Shown here piece after piece: positions 55,115-63,103 of a stretch of 64,000 nucleotides of DNA. A model generated the notes under the pieces. The model did not search any database, was not told the DNA's origin, and saw nothing but the letters and a program-made list of their open reading frames with translations. A program made the position numbers and the translations under genes. Position 1 is the first letter of the stretch. The number at the start of each line of letters is the position of its first letter. The stretch comes from Holophagales bacterium (GTDB lineage Bacteria; Acidobacteriota; Thermoanaerobaculia; UBA5066). The DNA lies in contig JADKBZ010000010.1 in assembly GCA_016714815.1 (NCBI GenBank), positions 124,001 through 188,000 on the forward strand, read 5' to 3'.

Positions 55115-58100
55115 ATGCCCGATTCGTTGCGAGACGGGGTCTACGAGGACCTGCTGACACGCCGCCTCCGGCGGGCCGTCGCGGCGCTCCACCTCCGGGG
55201 CGTCTCGGAACGCCGGGTCACCGACGACGAGGCGCCGCAGCTCCTGGCCCGCGCCGTCGGCGCGGAAATCCAGCGAGTCCTGGAGGAGATCCGGGGCGAG
55301 GAGGCCGGCCCGGAGAGGATTGCTCTCTGCAACGACCTCCTGGAACGGCTCTTCTCGCGAACCTCTTCGGCTCTGGAGGAGGATGAACTCGAGCGGAGCC
55401 TCGAGTCCCCCGCCCAGCTTCTCGAGGCCGTCTACTCCACGCCTGCCGCCCCGCCCCGGCCCGCCACGCCCCTCGGGCGGACGAGCCTCCTCACCGGGGC
55501 CCGGCGGGACCCCCGGTTCGGGGCCGAGCTCATCGCCGAGATCCCGACGGCCGATCGCGTCGACGCGATCGTCGCGTTCGTCACCTGGCGCGGGTGGCAG
55601 CAGCTGCGCGAGACGCTCGAGACCTTCGCCGCCGCCCACCGCTCCTTCCGGCTCCTGACGACGGTCTACATGGGCGCCTCCGACCCGGCGGCGCTGGAGG
55701 CGCTCGCACGCCTCCCCGGCGTCGACGTGAAAATCTCCTACGACACGCGGCGCACGCGCCTCCACGCCAAGGCGTGGCTCTTCCACCGCGAGACGGGCCT
55801 CAGCACGGCCTACGTCGGCTCGGCCAACCTCTCTGCGGCAGCCCTCGGCGACGGCCTCGAGTGGACGGTCAAGCTCTCCGAGAAGAGCGATCCGGACACG
55901 ATCGAGAAGTTCCGCGGGGAGTTCGAGACGCTCTGGGCGAACGTGGAGTTCGAACGGCTCCAGCCGAACGACGCCCCCGGACAGAAGAGGCTCCGGGAAG
56001 CCCTTGGAGCCGCCTCGGATCGCAGCGAGACCTTGAGGTTCTTCTTCGACCTCCGCCCGTACCCTTTCCAGGAGGAGATCCTCGAGGACCTCCGTCGCGA
56101 GCGCGATGAATTCGGACGAAATCGCAATCTCGTCGTCGCTGCAACGGGGACCGGCAAGACCATCGTCGCCGCCTTCGACTACCGGCGCTTCGCCGAGGCC
56201 GCCGGCGGACGGCCCCGCCTGCTCTTCGTGGCGCACCGGGACGAGATCCTGGAGCAGGCGCAGTTCGCCTTCCGAAACGTCCTGCGCGACGGGTCCTTCG
56301 GCGAGCGCCTCGGCGGAGGCAACGAACCGGCTTCCGTCGACCACCTCTTCGCCAGCGTCCAGTCGTTCAACTCGCGGGGGCTCCTCGCGCGCCACGGCCC
56401 CGACTACTGGGACTACGTCGTCGTCGACGAGATCCACCGCGGCGCGGCCGACAGCTATCAACCCATCCTGGACAACCTCCGACCCCGGGTCCTCCTCGGC
56501 CTGACGGCCACACCGGAGCGGACCGACCAGCGGGACATCCTCCACTGGTTCGGGGGCCGCCCCGCCGCCGAGATCCGGCTCTGGGACGCCCTCGACAAGC
56601 GCCTCCTCGCGCCGTTCGACTACTTCGGCATCGCCGACGGGACCGACCTGACGACCGTCGGCTGGTCCCGCAAGGGATACGACGTCGACGGACTGACGAA
56701 CCTCTACACGAGCAACGACCTGCGAGTCCGGACGATCCTCAACGAGTTCGGCGAGAAGCACGGCAACCCGCGCACGGCCCGGGCCCTCGGCTTCTGCGTC
56801 AGCGTGGCCCACGCCGATTTCATGGCCCGCAAGTTCAACGAGGCTGGCATCCCGGCACTCTCCGTCCACGCCGGCGTCCCGGACGAGGTTCGTGTCTCCG
56901 CCCCGGCTCGCCTCGTGAGCCGCGACGTCAACGTCCTCTTCACCTGCGATCTCTACAACGAGGGGGTCGACATCCCCGACGTGGACACGCTTCTCCTCCT
57001 CCGTCCCACGGAAAGCTCCCTCCTCTTCCAGCAGCAACTCGGCCGAGGCCTGCGTCTCGCGCCGGGCAAGTCGTCGGTCCTCGTCCTCGATTTCATCGGC
57101 CAGCATCGGCGGGAGTTCCGCTTCGAGGAGCGGCTCTGGGTCCTGACGGGCCTGACGCGCCGCCGCCTCGTCGAGGACGTCGAGCGAGGCTTCCCGCTCC
57201 TCCCACCCGGCTGCAGCCTCCGCCTCGACAGGAAGTCCCGGTCGCTCGTGCTCGAGAACCTCCGGAGCGCGCTCGCGACGAACGTCGCGGGCCTCAGGGC
57301 CGACCTCCTCCGCTGCCCCGGCGGCGCGGAGACAACCCTTCATCAGTTCCTCGACGAGTCCCGCCGCCCCGTGGACGACGTCTACGCAAAGGCGGTCGGC
57401 GGCTGGACGGCCCTGCGCCGGCGGGCGGGCTTCCTCGCTGAGCCGCCCCCGCCCGGCGAGACTCTCCTCAACGCCCGGATGGAGCGCCTCCTTCACGTCT
57501 CCGACCGCCTCCGGCAGGAGAACTGGCAGCACCTCTGGAAAACCGCATCCGCCGACGGCGGCCCATCCTCCCCGGACGACGACCGACTCCTCGCCATGCT
57601 CGCGGGTCTCCTCTGGGACTACGACTCGCGCCCGCGTTTGCGCTCGGCCGTCCTCGGGGCGCTGGCCGCGAATGCCGAACTCGCAAGCGAATTCGAGCAG
57701 CTCGCCGAGATCGTCACCGCCACCCGTCCCCACGGCACGTCGATCCGGCCCGAGGCCTCCTGGCCGCTCCTCCTCCACCACTCCTACACGAGCGACGAGA
57801 TCCTCGCTGGCACCGGCGACTCGACCCTCGATGCACCCCGCAAGCTGGCTGGCACGGGCGTGCGTTTCCTCCGCGACCAGAACGCAGACCTCTTCTTCGT
57901 GACGATCAACAAGTCCGAGAAGCTCTTCTCGTCGTCGACCCGCTACGCCGACTACGCCGTCAGTCCCACGGAGTTCCACTGGCAGTCGCAGAGCACCACA
58001 CCCGAGGACTCCCCCACCGGCAGGCGCTACCGCGAAGGCCACACGGACGGCCACCGGGTCTTTCTCTTCGTCCGCGAGAACCGCGACACCGACCTCGGGA

Positions 58101-58240
58101 CGACCGCCCCGTTCGTCTTCCTCGGCCCCGCGCGCTACGTGCGTCATCACGGTTCCCGGCCGATGAGCATCACCTGGCGGCTCGACCATCCCATTCCGCC
58201 CCGCTACGTCGACCCGTTCTCTTCGTTCCGGGCGGCGTAG
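55115..58240 (+). CDS. PLD-nuclease, DEAD/DEAH helicase and DUF3427 protein
   Basis: The 1041-residue protein starts at ATG 55115 with GGGGA upstream. It has a PLD-type nuclease domain with RRTRLHAKAWLF and STAYVGSANLSAAAL (HxK and GSxN, about 214-235). A superfamily 2 helicase follows with VVAATGTGKTIVAAFDY (Walker A), VVDEIHRGAADSYQP (DEIH), LTATPERTD and FQQQLGRGLRLA. The C-terminal third is the DUF3427 domain (TINKSEKLFSSSTRYADYAV). Members are common in defence islands. It sits in accessory DNA beside toxin-antitoxin genes and Mrr fragments, which fits a defence role by inference. Confidence 0.9.
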   Translation: MPDSLRDGVYEDLLTRRLRRAVAALHLRGVSERRVTDDEAPQLLARAVGAEIQRVLEEIRGEEAGPERIALCNDLLERLFSRTSSALEEDELERSLESPAQLLEAVYSTPAAPPRPATPLGRTSLLTGARRDPRFGAELIAEIPTADRVDAIVAFVTWRGWQQLRETLETFAAAHRSFRLLTTVYMGASDPAALEALARLPGVDVKISYDTRRTRLHAKAWLFHRETGLSTAYVGSANLSAAALGDGLEWTVKLSEKSDPDTIEKFRGEFETLWANVEFERLQPNDAPGQKRLREALGAASDRSETLRFFFDLRPYPFQEEILEDLRRERDEFGRNRNLVVAATGTGKTIVAAFDYRRFAEAAGGRPRLLFVAHRDEILEQAQFAFRNVLRDGSFGERLGGGNEPASVDHLFASVQSFNSRGLLARHGPDYWDYVVVDEIHRGAADSYQPILDNLRPRVLLGLTATPERTDQRDILHWFGGRPAAEIRLWDALDKRLLAPFDYFGIADGTDLTTVGWSRKGYDVDGLTNLYTSNDLRVRTILNEFGEKHGNPRTARALGFCVSVAHADFMARKFNEAGIPALSVHAGVPDEVRVSAPARLVSRDVNVLFTCDLYNEGVDIPDVDTLLLLRPTESSLLFQQQLGRGLRLAPGKSSVLVLDFIGQHRREFRFEERLWVLTGLTRRRLVEDVERGFPLLPPGCSLRLDRKSRSLVLENLRSALATNVAGLRADLLRCPGGAETTLHQFLDESRRPVDDVYAKAVGGWTALRRRAGFLAEPPPPGETLLNARMERLLHVSDRLRQENWQHLWKTASADGGPSSPDDDRLLAMLAGLLWDYDSRPRLRSAVLGALAANAELASEFEQLAEIVTATRPHGTSIRPEASWPLLLHHSYTSDEILAGTGDSTLDAPRKLAGTGVRFLRDQNADLFFVTINKSEKLFSSSTRYADYAVSPTEFHWQSQSTTPEDSPTGRRYREGHTDGHRVFLFVRENRDTDLGTTAPFVFLGPARYVRHHGSRPMSITWRLDHPIPPRYVDPFSSFRAA

Positions 58241-58481
58241 GGACGGGGCGCCTGCAGTCGTACGAGTAGATGTGGAACACGGACCGGAGGCGGATGGGGT
58301 CTCCATACAGCTTCTGGTACACGGGCCACCCGTCGAGCGCCGTGCCGATCGCGTCGAACACGCCCTGCCTGAAGACGAGGCAGAGCCGCGGGCCCTCCTT
58401 CCCTTGCCAGATCCTGAGCCGCCTCGCGCAGATCGGGCACGCCAGACCCGGGATCGGCTGGTAGACGTCGAACATCCCCAC
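58170..58481 (-). CDS. Small zinc-ribbon-like protein
   Basis: A 103-residue product begins MGMFDVYQPIPGLACPICAR with a CPIC knuckle, followed by RLRIWQGKEGPRLCLVFRQG. A second Cys (YSYDC) may complete a metal site. The last 24 codons overlap the 3' end of the helicase on the other strand. It is last in a run of small minus-strand genes. Function is unknown. Confidence 0.6.
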   Translation of the reverse strand: MGMFDVYQPIPGLACPICARRLRIWQGKEGPRLCLVFRQGVFDAIGTALDGWPVYQKLYGDPIRLRSVFHIYSYDCRRPVPTPPGTKRTGRRSGAEWDGRAAR

Positions 58482-58503
58482 GCCGTCCCTCTTTCCCCGC
58501 CCG

Positions 58504-58950
58504 TCAGCACTCTGCCGCCCTGGCTGCCGTCAGCCAGCGGGCCGAGTCCTCGAGCCACGTCCGCGGATGCCGCGACTGCCCGCTCGCCTGCTCCCGCTCG
58601 AGGTACCGGCCCGCGAGTTCGAGCCGGTCTGCGACCGGCAGAGCCTCGCAGGCCTCGATCACGTCCCGCACGGCGAGGATGACCCCGCTGACCTCGACCG
58701 GGGAGCGCTCCGGTCGGGGCTTGCCCATCGCCGCTCGCACTCTTGCAAACACGACGTCGCCTGGAATCAGCTTGGACGGGTCCGTCTCCCTCATCCGGCG
58801 CTCCACTTCCGCGAGCCACGCGGCCTCGACCTCTGGGTCGGTCTCGACAGGGATATCCCCGATGAGGAGCTCGAAGAGGAGGGCCCATGACTCCGCCGGG
58901 AGCTTCATAGCCGCCGCTATCGCGCGCTCCCTCGGAATCGTCGTCGTCAT
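58504..58950 (-). CDS. Addiction-module (RelB-like) antitoxin-type protein with extra C-terminal region
   Basis: The 148-residue protein has an N-terminal AMKLPAESWALLFELLIGDI then EAAWLAEVERRMRE, which resembles the addiction-module antitoxin family whose partners are RelE/ParE toxins. A second part (VEVSGVILAVRDVIEACEAL) is longer than in that family. Its ATG overlaps the 57-residue gene by four bases. No toxin is recognisable next to it. Confidence 0.6.
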   Translation of the reverse strand: MTTTIPRERAIAAAMKLPAESWALLFELLIGDIPVETDPEVEAAWLAEVERRMRETDPSKLIPGDVVFARVRAAMGKPRPERSPVEVSGVILAVRDVIEACEALPVADRLELAGRYLEREQASGQSRHPRTWLEDSARWLTAARAAEC

Positions 58951-59120
58951 CGTCTGTTCCTCTTCCGAGCCCGGGAATGCGTGGCCTTGTCCTGCACTTC
59001 GGCAGCCTCGCTCTCAACACGCATGTCCCGCAGCCGTTCTTCGACGGCTCGCGCGAAAGCGGGGTCGGAGGGAAGCTGCTCGTCCAACCATCGCAGGACT
59101 TCGGTCTGTCGGCGTCGCAT
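58947..59120 (-). CDS. 57-residue basic protein in the small-gene operon
   Basis: From ATG 59120 the product is 57 residues: it has LRWLDEQLPSDPAFARAVEE and ends with a very basic SRARKRNRR. It lies two bases after the stop of the gene upstream and overlaps the next start by four bases, so the run is translated as a unit. No family is recognised. It could be an RNA- or partner-binding peptide. Confidence 0.5.
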   Translation of the reverse strand: MRRRQTEVLRWLDEQLPSDPAFARAVEERLRDMRVESEAAEVQDKATHSRARKRNRR

Positions 59121-59122
59121 AG

Positions 59123-59470
59123 TCAGTCGCCGAACGGGACGGCGTTCAGGACAAACGGCCGGGCCCTCCGACGCCCGGGCGGAACGATGGGTAGCGTCGC
59201 CCACCTCGCCGCGTACATCCCGTCGAGCGCCGCGAGACGCTCCTCGTCCTCCTGCACGGCCGCGACGATCCCCGCCGAACCAATCTTCCGGACCGCGACC
59301 GCCTCGAGGTGCATCGGGAGCCCGTTCACGCGCAGGGTGCACCGGAGAAGGCCGCCGTCTCCCCTCTCGTCTTCCCAGCTCTCCGCCTCGATCTCGACGC
59401 GCGCGTCGCATCGGGCGCGTGCCCCCGCAGGTCCCCGACGCGAGTTCGAGGGAGCGAGCCGGGGGCTCAC
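59123..59470 (-). CDS. 115-residue protein of unknown function
   Basis: GTG 59470 overlaps the TGA of the 72-residue gene (GTGA), so I prefer it to the longer frame from 59581. The product has DARVEIEAESWEDERGDGGL, LRVNGLPMHLEAVAV and YAARWATLPIVPPG. It looks like a small beta-rich protein. No family is recognised. It follows a fixed pattern of coupled small genes here. Confidence 0.5.
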   Translation of the reverse strand: MSPRLAPSNSRRGPAGARARCDARVEIEAESWEDERGDGGLLRCTLRVNGLPMHLEAVAVRKIGSAGIVAAVQEDEERLAALDGMYAARWATLPIVPPGRRRARPFVLNAVPFGD

Positions 59471-59685
59471 CGCGCCTCCTCCGCCACCGCACGCTTCTCG
59501 ATCTCCCGGAAGAGGCGCCCGACGCGACGGTAGTCCCTCAGCGCGAGCGCCGCCTCGCACCGTGACCCGAACTTCAGCCACGTCCGGTACGAGGCGAGGC
59601 GTTCCTCCCCGTAGACATCGAGCCCCTCCTGCAGGTCGTACAGCTCCCCGGGAGTCAGGCGAAGGACGAGGGCCGCGTCAGCCAT
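59467..59685 (-). CDS. 72-residue helical protein
   Basis: The 72-residue product (LRLTPGELYDLQEGLDVYGE, WLKFGSRCEAALALRDYRRV) is probably all helical. Its start overlaps the DUF433 gene's stop by eight bases, and its stop overlaps the next gene's GTG. It has no recognised family. Confidence 0.55.
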   Translation of the reverse strand: MADAALVLRLTPGELYDLQEGLDVYGEERLASYRTWLKFGSRCEAALALRDYRRVGRLFREIEKRAVAEEAR

Positions 59686-60022
59686 CGGACCGATTCCGCC
59701 CGCCGGTCTCCGAGCGGCTGTTCGCCGCTTCCTGCTCCTTCGTCCATCGCTCTACGGCCCGGATGTCGTCGGCCTCGAGGTACGGGTGGAGAGCAAGCAC
59801 CTGAGCCTCCGAGTGCCCCGTCGCGAGCAGCCCCGCGATCGTGGACGCTGTCACACAGGTCCCGCGGATCGTGGGCTTGCCACCCATGACGCGGGGGTTG
59901 GAGGAGATGCCAGGAGGAGGGAGTTCCTCGTCCGAGCTCGGTTCCTCCGCGGCGGAGTCGCCATTTCGTGGCATGTTCAGAATACTACTCATAGTCCGGC
60001 TATGAATCAACCGCGGCTTCAT
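59678..60022 (-). CDS. DUF433 domain protein
   Basis: The product is 114 residues from ATG 60022, or 104 from ATG 59992. It contains NPRVMGGKPTIRGTCVTAST and IAGLLATGHSEAQVLALHPY, the DUF433 pattern with the conserved GxPxxRGTRV-like core. DUF433 proteins often act as antitoxins in type II modules. It starts the minus-strand run of small genes and is divergent from an XRE regulator. The inverted repeat at 59989-60005 lies at its start. Confidence 0.7.
   Translation of the reverse strand: MKPRLIHSRTMSSILNMPRNGDSAAEEPSSDEELPPPGISSNPRVMGGKPTIRGTCVTASTIAGLLATGHSEAQVLALHPYLEADDIRAVERWTKEQEAANSRSETGGRNRSDG
59989..60005. promoter_or_regulatory. Inverted repeat between DUF433 and XRE genes
   Basis: TCATAG and CTATGA are separated by TCCGG. 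It lies in the AT-rich spacer between divergent genes, near DUF433 start codons. An XRE-type regulator could bind it. Confidence 0.35.
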
Positions 60023-60073
60023 CGACCGCGGTTCTATTGTCCGTCGCCTTATCGACCCCGAGGGGCTAGCCTC

Positions 60074-60352
60074 GTGCGCGTGGCACGTGACCCGCAGCTC
60101 CTAGCTCTTGGCATCCGGATCCGGGCACTCCGTACGAAGCGGGGCTGGTCGCAAGAAGGTTTCGCCGACAGATGCGGCCTCGACCGGACGTACATCGGAG
60201 GGATCGAGCGTGGTGAGAGGAATCTCGCTGTGCTCAACCTGCTGCGCATCGCCGGCACGTTAGGTGTCGAAGTTGGCATCCTGTTCGAGACGGACATCAT
60301 CGGTGAGCCCGAGGGTCCCGCCCACCGAAGTCCTCGGACGTCGGAGTCCTGA
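60074..60352 (+). CDS. XRE-family helix-turn-helix regulator
   Basis: The product has 92 residues from GTG 60074, preceded by GAGGGG eight bases away; GTG 60080 is an alternative. LGIRIRALRTKRGWSQEGFA followed by DRTYIGGIERGERNLAVLNL is a Cro/cI-type HTH, with a short C-terminal tail. It is the only DNA-binding regulator in this accessory block and is divergent from the small-gene operon, which it may control. Confidence 0.85.
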   Translation: MRVARDPQLLALGIRIRALRTKRGWSQEGFADRCGLDRTYIGGIERGERNLAVLNLLRIAGTLGVEVGILFETDIIGEPEGPAHRSPRTSES

Positions 60353-60496
60353 GCAACCCCTGATCCGTCCCCCGGTTTTCAGCGATAACCGCGCGGCCGG
60401 CGGGCTTGCCGTCCCCGCTCGCAGCGCCCTCGCCTCCGTTAGTGACCTTCGAGTCGCGTCCGTGCGTTCGCTGTGGCCGCCTTTCCGGCAGCCGGC

Positions 60497-60583
60497 TCAG
60501 GCCTCGAGTTCTCTCTCGAACTCCTCCAGTGTGACGCTGCGGGGCTCGCCCAGTGCCTTCGCGAGGCGTGCCGACCTCTTCAT
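60497..60583 (-). CDS. 28-residue ORF coupled to relE
   Basis: ATG 60583 overlaps the relE stop (ATGA). The peptide reads MKRSARLAKALGEPRSVTLE then EFERELEA. The overlap and its charged helical look suggest a real short gene, but it is too short for a firm call. Confidence 0.35.
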   Translation of the reverse strand: MKRSARLAKALGEPRSVTLEEFERELEA

Positions 60584-60837
60584 CGATAGATCTCGCGGCG
60601 GTGCCCGACCTTCACGACGGCGACGCGCAAGACGGCATCGTGAATCTCGTAGAGGACCCGGTAATCGCCGACGCGGATCCGGTAGGCGTTCTCGTCGCCT
60701 TCGAGCTTCACGACGCCGGGAGGACGTGGATCAGTGGCGAGCGAATCGATGTGCGGCTGAAGACGCTGACGGACCCGTTCCGGAAGCTTTTTCAGGTCAC
60801 GCAGCGCCCTGGTGGACAGCTCGAGTCGATAGGCCAC
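60580..60837 (-). CDS. RelE-type mRNA interferase toxin
   Basis: The 85-residue product (LELSTRALRDLKKLPERVRQ, NAYRIRVGDYRVLYEIHDAV, VGHRREIYR) fits the RelE/ParE fold, with the RIRVGDYR strand and basic C-terminus. It would cleave ribosome-bound mRNA or bind gyrase. It lies six bases after its antitoxin. Confidence 0.85.
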   Translation of the reverse strand: MAYRLELSTRALRDLKKLPERVRQRLQPHIDSLATDPRPPGVVKLEGDENAYRIRVGDYRVLYEIHDAVLRVAVVKVGHRREIYR

Positions 60838-60843
60838 GACGAG

Positions 60844-61062
60844 CTACTTCAGCCCAAGCTCGGCCTTGGCCTTCTCCCAAGGAATCGTCCCCTCACGCTC
60901 CATCTCCAGACGTGCCTCCTGGAGGTCGCGCAGGTCTTCCTCATCCTCCAACGTCTGGAGGAGTTCGCTGGCGAGCTCGGCTCGTTCGGCGAGCGGCAGC
61001 TTGAGGGCTTCGGTGAGCAGATCCTGTCTCGTCACGCTCTCCATTCTATAGCTCGCGTCCAT
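60844..61062 (-). CDS. RelB-type antitoxin of the addiction module
   Basis: A 72-residue product; ATG 61044 would give 66 residues. LLTEALKLPLAERAELASEL and LLQTLEDEEDLRDLQEARLE fit the addiction-module antitoxin helices. It directly precedes the RelE toxin, the standard order. A C-terminal WEKAKAELGLK completes the toxin-binding tail. Confidence 0.8.
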   Translation of the reverse strand: MDASYRMESVTRQDLLTEALKLPLAERAELASELLQTLEDEEDLRDLQEARLEMEREGTIPWEKAKAELGLK

Positions 61063-61252
61063 CGGTCCTCCCCCGCGGCAGCAGGAGCGCCGCCGGGTGC
61101 GTCGCGGTGTGGACCTGCTTGAGCTTCGTGATGGCCACGTGCTTGTAGATCTCCGTCGTCGTCAGCTTCCCATGCCCGAGAATCGCCTGGATCATCCGGA
61201 CGTCGGCCCCGTTCTCGAGCATCAGCGTCGCCATCGCGTGCCGGCGGGCTCG
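61046..61252 (-). pseudogene. C-terminal fragment of a tyrosine recombinase
   Basis: The frame reads RRHAMATLMLENGADVRMIQ and AILGHGKLTTTEIYKHVAIT, covering the last catalytic HxxR-type His, the LGH motif and the active-site Tyr of a phage-type integrase. The N-terminal catalytic parts are missing. It stops abruptly at about 61250, where the Mrr fragment begins on the other strand. Confidence 0.65.
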
Positions 61253-61621
61253 CGCCAGGACGCCGGCGAGGCCCTCGGCCGCTCCGGCGACGAGGGGCTC
61301 GACGGGATGATCCACGAGGACCGGCTCGGTCTGGACGTGATCTACCTGCAGGCCAAGCGGTGGGAGGGGACGGTCGGGCAGCCCGAGATCCAGAAGTTCG
61401 TGGGAGCGCTGCACGGCCGCAGGGCCCGCAAGGGCGTCTTCATCACTACGAGCGCGTTCTCCGACGAGGCGCGGCAGTACGCCGCCGGCATCGACTCGAA
61501 GGTCGCGCTGATCGACAGTGCCCAGCTGGCCCAGCTGATGATCGACTTCGATCTCGGCGTCTCCCCCGCCACGGCCTACATCGTCAAGCGGATCGATTCC
61601 GACTTCTTCGGCGAGGAGTAA
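61247..61621 (+). pseudogene. C-terminal fragment of an Mrr-type restriction endonuclease
   Basis: From about 61247 the frame reads GSRQDAGEALGRSGDEGLDG, LGLDVIYLQAKRWEGTVGQP and EIQKFVGALHGRRARKGVFI. These are the catalytic (Asp, then QAK) and following segments of Mrr, which cuts methylated DNA. The N-terminal winged-helix half is absent. The protein is probably inactive. The end FFGEE is a normal Mrr C-terminus. Confidence 0.7.
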
Positions 61622-61753
61622 TCCCTCGCCCGAGGGGAGGGGACCCGATCCCCGCGCCCGGCGGCTCCGGCGGAAGGGGCGATCGAGCCGCCGCTCTTCA
61701 CGGCGCGCGCCGGGCGGGGCCCCAATTTCCCCTGCCAGTCACGCGCCGCGAAT

Positions 61754-61811
61754 CCCTTACGCGCCGCGTCCCTCCGGCCGAGGGCGGCCTGCGCGCCGCG
61801 TCGCGTAAGGG
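61754..61811. repeat. 10-bp outer stem with nested inner stem
   Basis: CCCTTACGCG at 61754-61763 pairs exactly with CGCGTAAGGG at 61802-61811. The 38-base interior holds CCCTC/GAGGG and a repeated GCGCCGCG word, so it folds as a branched structure. Confidence 0.6.
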
Positions 61812-62330
61812 CCGCTGGGGCCGAATACGCATTCGGCCCCACGGGGCAATCTCAAGCTCGCGGCCGCTGGCCGCGAGGGGCGCCCCTCCCACCTCCGGGG
61901 CCGGCGTTGCCGGCCCTGCCGTCGAACGAATTCGACGGTCACCGCCGGGGTCGCAAGGTGCGCGCGGCCTACGGAAGCTCAGCTTCCGCTTCACGGCCGC
62001 ACGAGCAGCTAAACGCCCGTCACGAGGGCTGCGGCGAGGGGCAGCCCTCGCGCCGGGCATCCCCTCAGCGGTGGCGCCTCTCGGCGCGGCGCTCGATGCC
62101 CTGTCAGTGCGGCTGCTCGAGTCCGCAGCCTCCCGCCAGGGCGGACGACGACGAGGACCGTGACGACGGCGAGGACCTCGACGACGACGGCGGCGAAGAA
62201 GAGACCGACGAGAGCAGCGGCTAAGAGGAGGAAGCAGCTCGAGCCTCGGCGTCGTCCCGCGGCGACTCGTCGACGCGGAGACCGAATGGGCTCCGCGATA
62301 TCAGAGACACCGCGCTCCGGCCCGCAGGCG

Positions 62331-62375
62331 GTCAAGGACGCGCGAAGCGCGAGGCTCGTAGAGCCGCTCCTTGAC
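62331..62375. repeat. Three-way-junction-like element
   Basis: GTCAAGGA (62331-62338) pairs with TCCTTGAC (62368-62375). Between them lie two further hairpins, GCGC-GAA-GCGC and GGCTC-GTA-GAGCC. The arrangement is a compact cloverleaf-like fold. Confidence 0.6.
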
Positions 62376-62415
62376 GGCCGAGGACCGGGGCGCACGGGGG
62401 CTCCGGGTGGCCTTC

Positions 62416-62487
62416 GGGGCGGACCTTGTCCAGGGCCTTACGGCCGCTTCGCGGCGAGCTGCGCTCGCCCCGGACAAGCCCCGCCCC
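62416..62487. repeat. Composite long stem with internal hairpins
   Basis: GGGGCGG and CTTGTCC pair with CCGCCCC and GGACAAG, forming about 14 bp with small bulges. Inside are overlapping hairpins GCCGC-TTC-GCGGC and GGCGAGC-TGC-GCTCGCC. Confidence 0.6.
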
Positions 62488-63078
62488 TTCGGCCCCGTCC
62501 CTGCTATGAGGAGATGCAGCCGCATCTCCTCGGTGAGGAGCAGCTCCCGACGATCGCGACGTCAGCGAGAAAGTGGCAGAAATCGTTAGCCGCAGCGGCC
62601 TCCGCGGCAGACGTCTTCTGCCTGCAAGCCCTCCGATGCAGAAGACGTTCGGCGAGAAGGGCCGCGCGGCTTCTTTCTTTAGCCGCTTCCGGCGGCGCCC
62701 GGTCGCGCTGGCGCGAGGGCGCTCGGGGCGCGGTGCTCGAGCACCGCAGCGAAGCGAGGAGCGCAGAGGTCCGCGCCCCGGTCTTCGCGCCCGTAGTGCC
62801 AGCGCTTCAGCGCCGCGTCGGCGTAGCCGACGCCTCCGCTGTCGATGGCCTGGCGCGGCGCTCGTTCGCGCCGACGCCGGGCCGAGGAGCGCAGCTCGCG
62901 AGCACCGCAGGCGCGTGCGGCGGCGCGTTCGCGAGCGACGTGACAGGCCCTTCAGCGACCGAGCGCAGCGAGCTCCGCACGCACCCGGCGGTGTCGGCCT
63001 AACTCTGTTGAACTAAACCGCTTCGCGGTAAGGGCGTTCCTGGGCGCCTCCGGGTGATCGCCGGGCTGTCCCGCTCAT

Positions 63079-63094
63079 CCTTTCGTCAGAAAGG
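63079..63094 (+). promoter_or_regulatory. Hairpin that covers the recombinase ribosome site
   Basis: CCTTTC pairs with GAAAGG around the loop GTCA. The 3' arm is part of the AAAGGAG Shine-Dalgarno of the ATG at 63104, so folding could hide it. Confidence 0.5.
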
Positions 63095-63103
63095 AGCAGC
63101 GCA

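Larger units (their letters stand above)
61622..63103. repeat. Non-coding tract with a dense series of perfect hairpins
   Basis: No convincing gene lies in this 1.48 kb stretch. At least thirteen perfect stems of 7-10 bp occur one after another: 61754/61802, 61817/61831, 61857/61869, 61898/61909, 61919/61931, 61972/61982, 62024/62041, 62331/62368, 62472 paired with 62425, 62508/62522, 62612/62638, 62730-62747 and 62815/62826. Most have loops of 3-4 bases. The stems are all different in sequence, so this is not a simple repeat family. The tract ends at a tyrosine recombinase. A structured RNA, a ssDNA recombination substrate or transposon debris are possible. Confidence 0.75.

Noticed and set aside
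54674..59020. A 1448-residue minus-strand frame
   Set aside because: Only the final 89 residues (antitoxin) have a recognisable fold. The remainder is antisense to the helicase.
61907..62224. A 105-residue frame ending in an Asp/Glu-rich tail
   Set aside because: No family, no ribosome site, and it crosses several hairpins. The acidic end reflects a GAC/GAG-rich stretch.
62997..63003. An integron-like core site (GCCTAAC)
   Set aside because: No properly spaced GTTRRRY partner and no cassette genes. The recombinase lacks the integron-specific insert as far as I can see.
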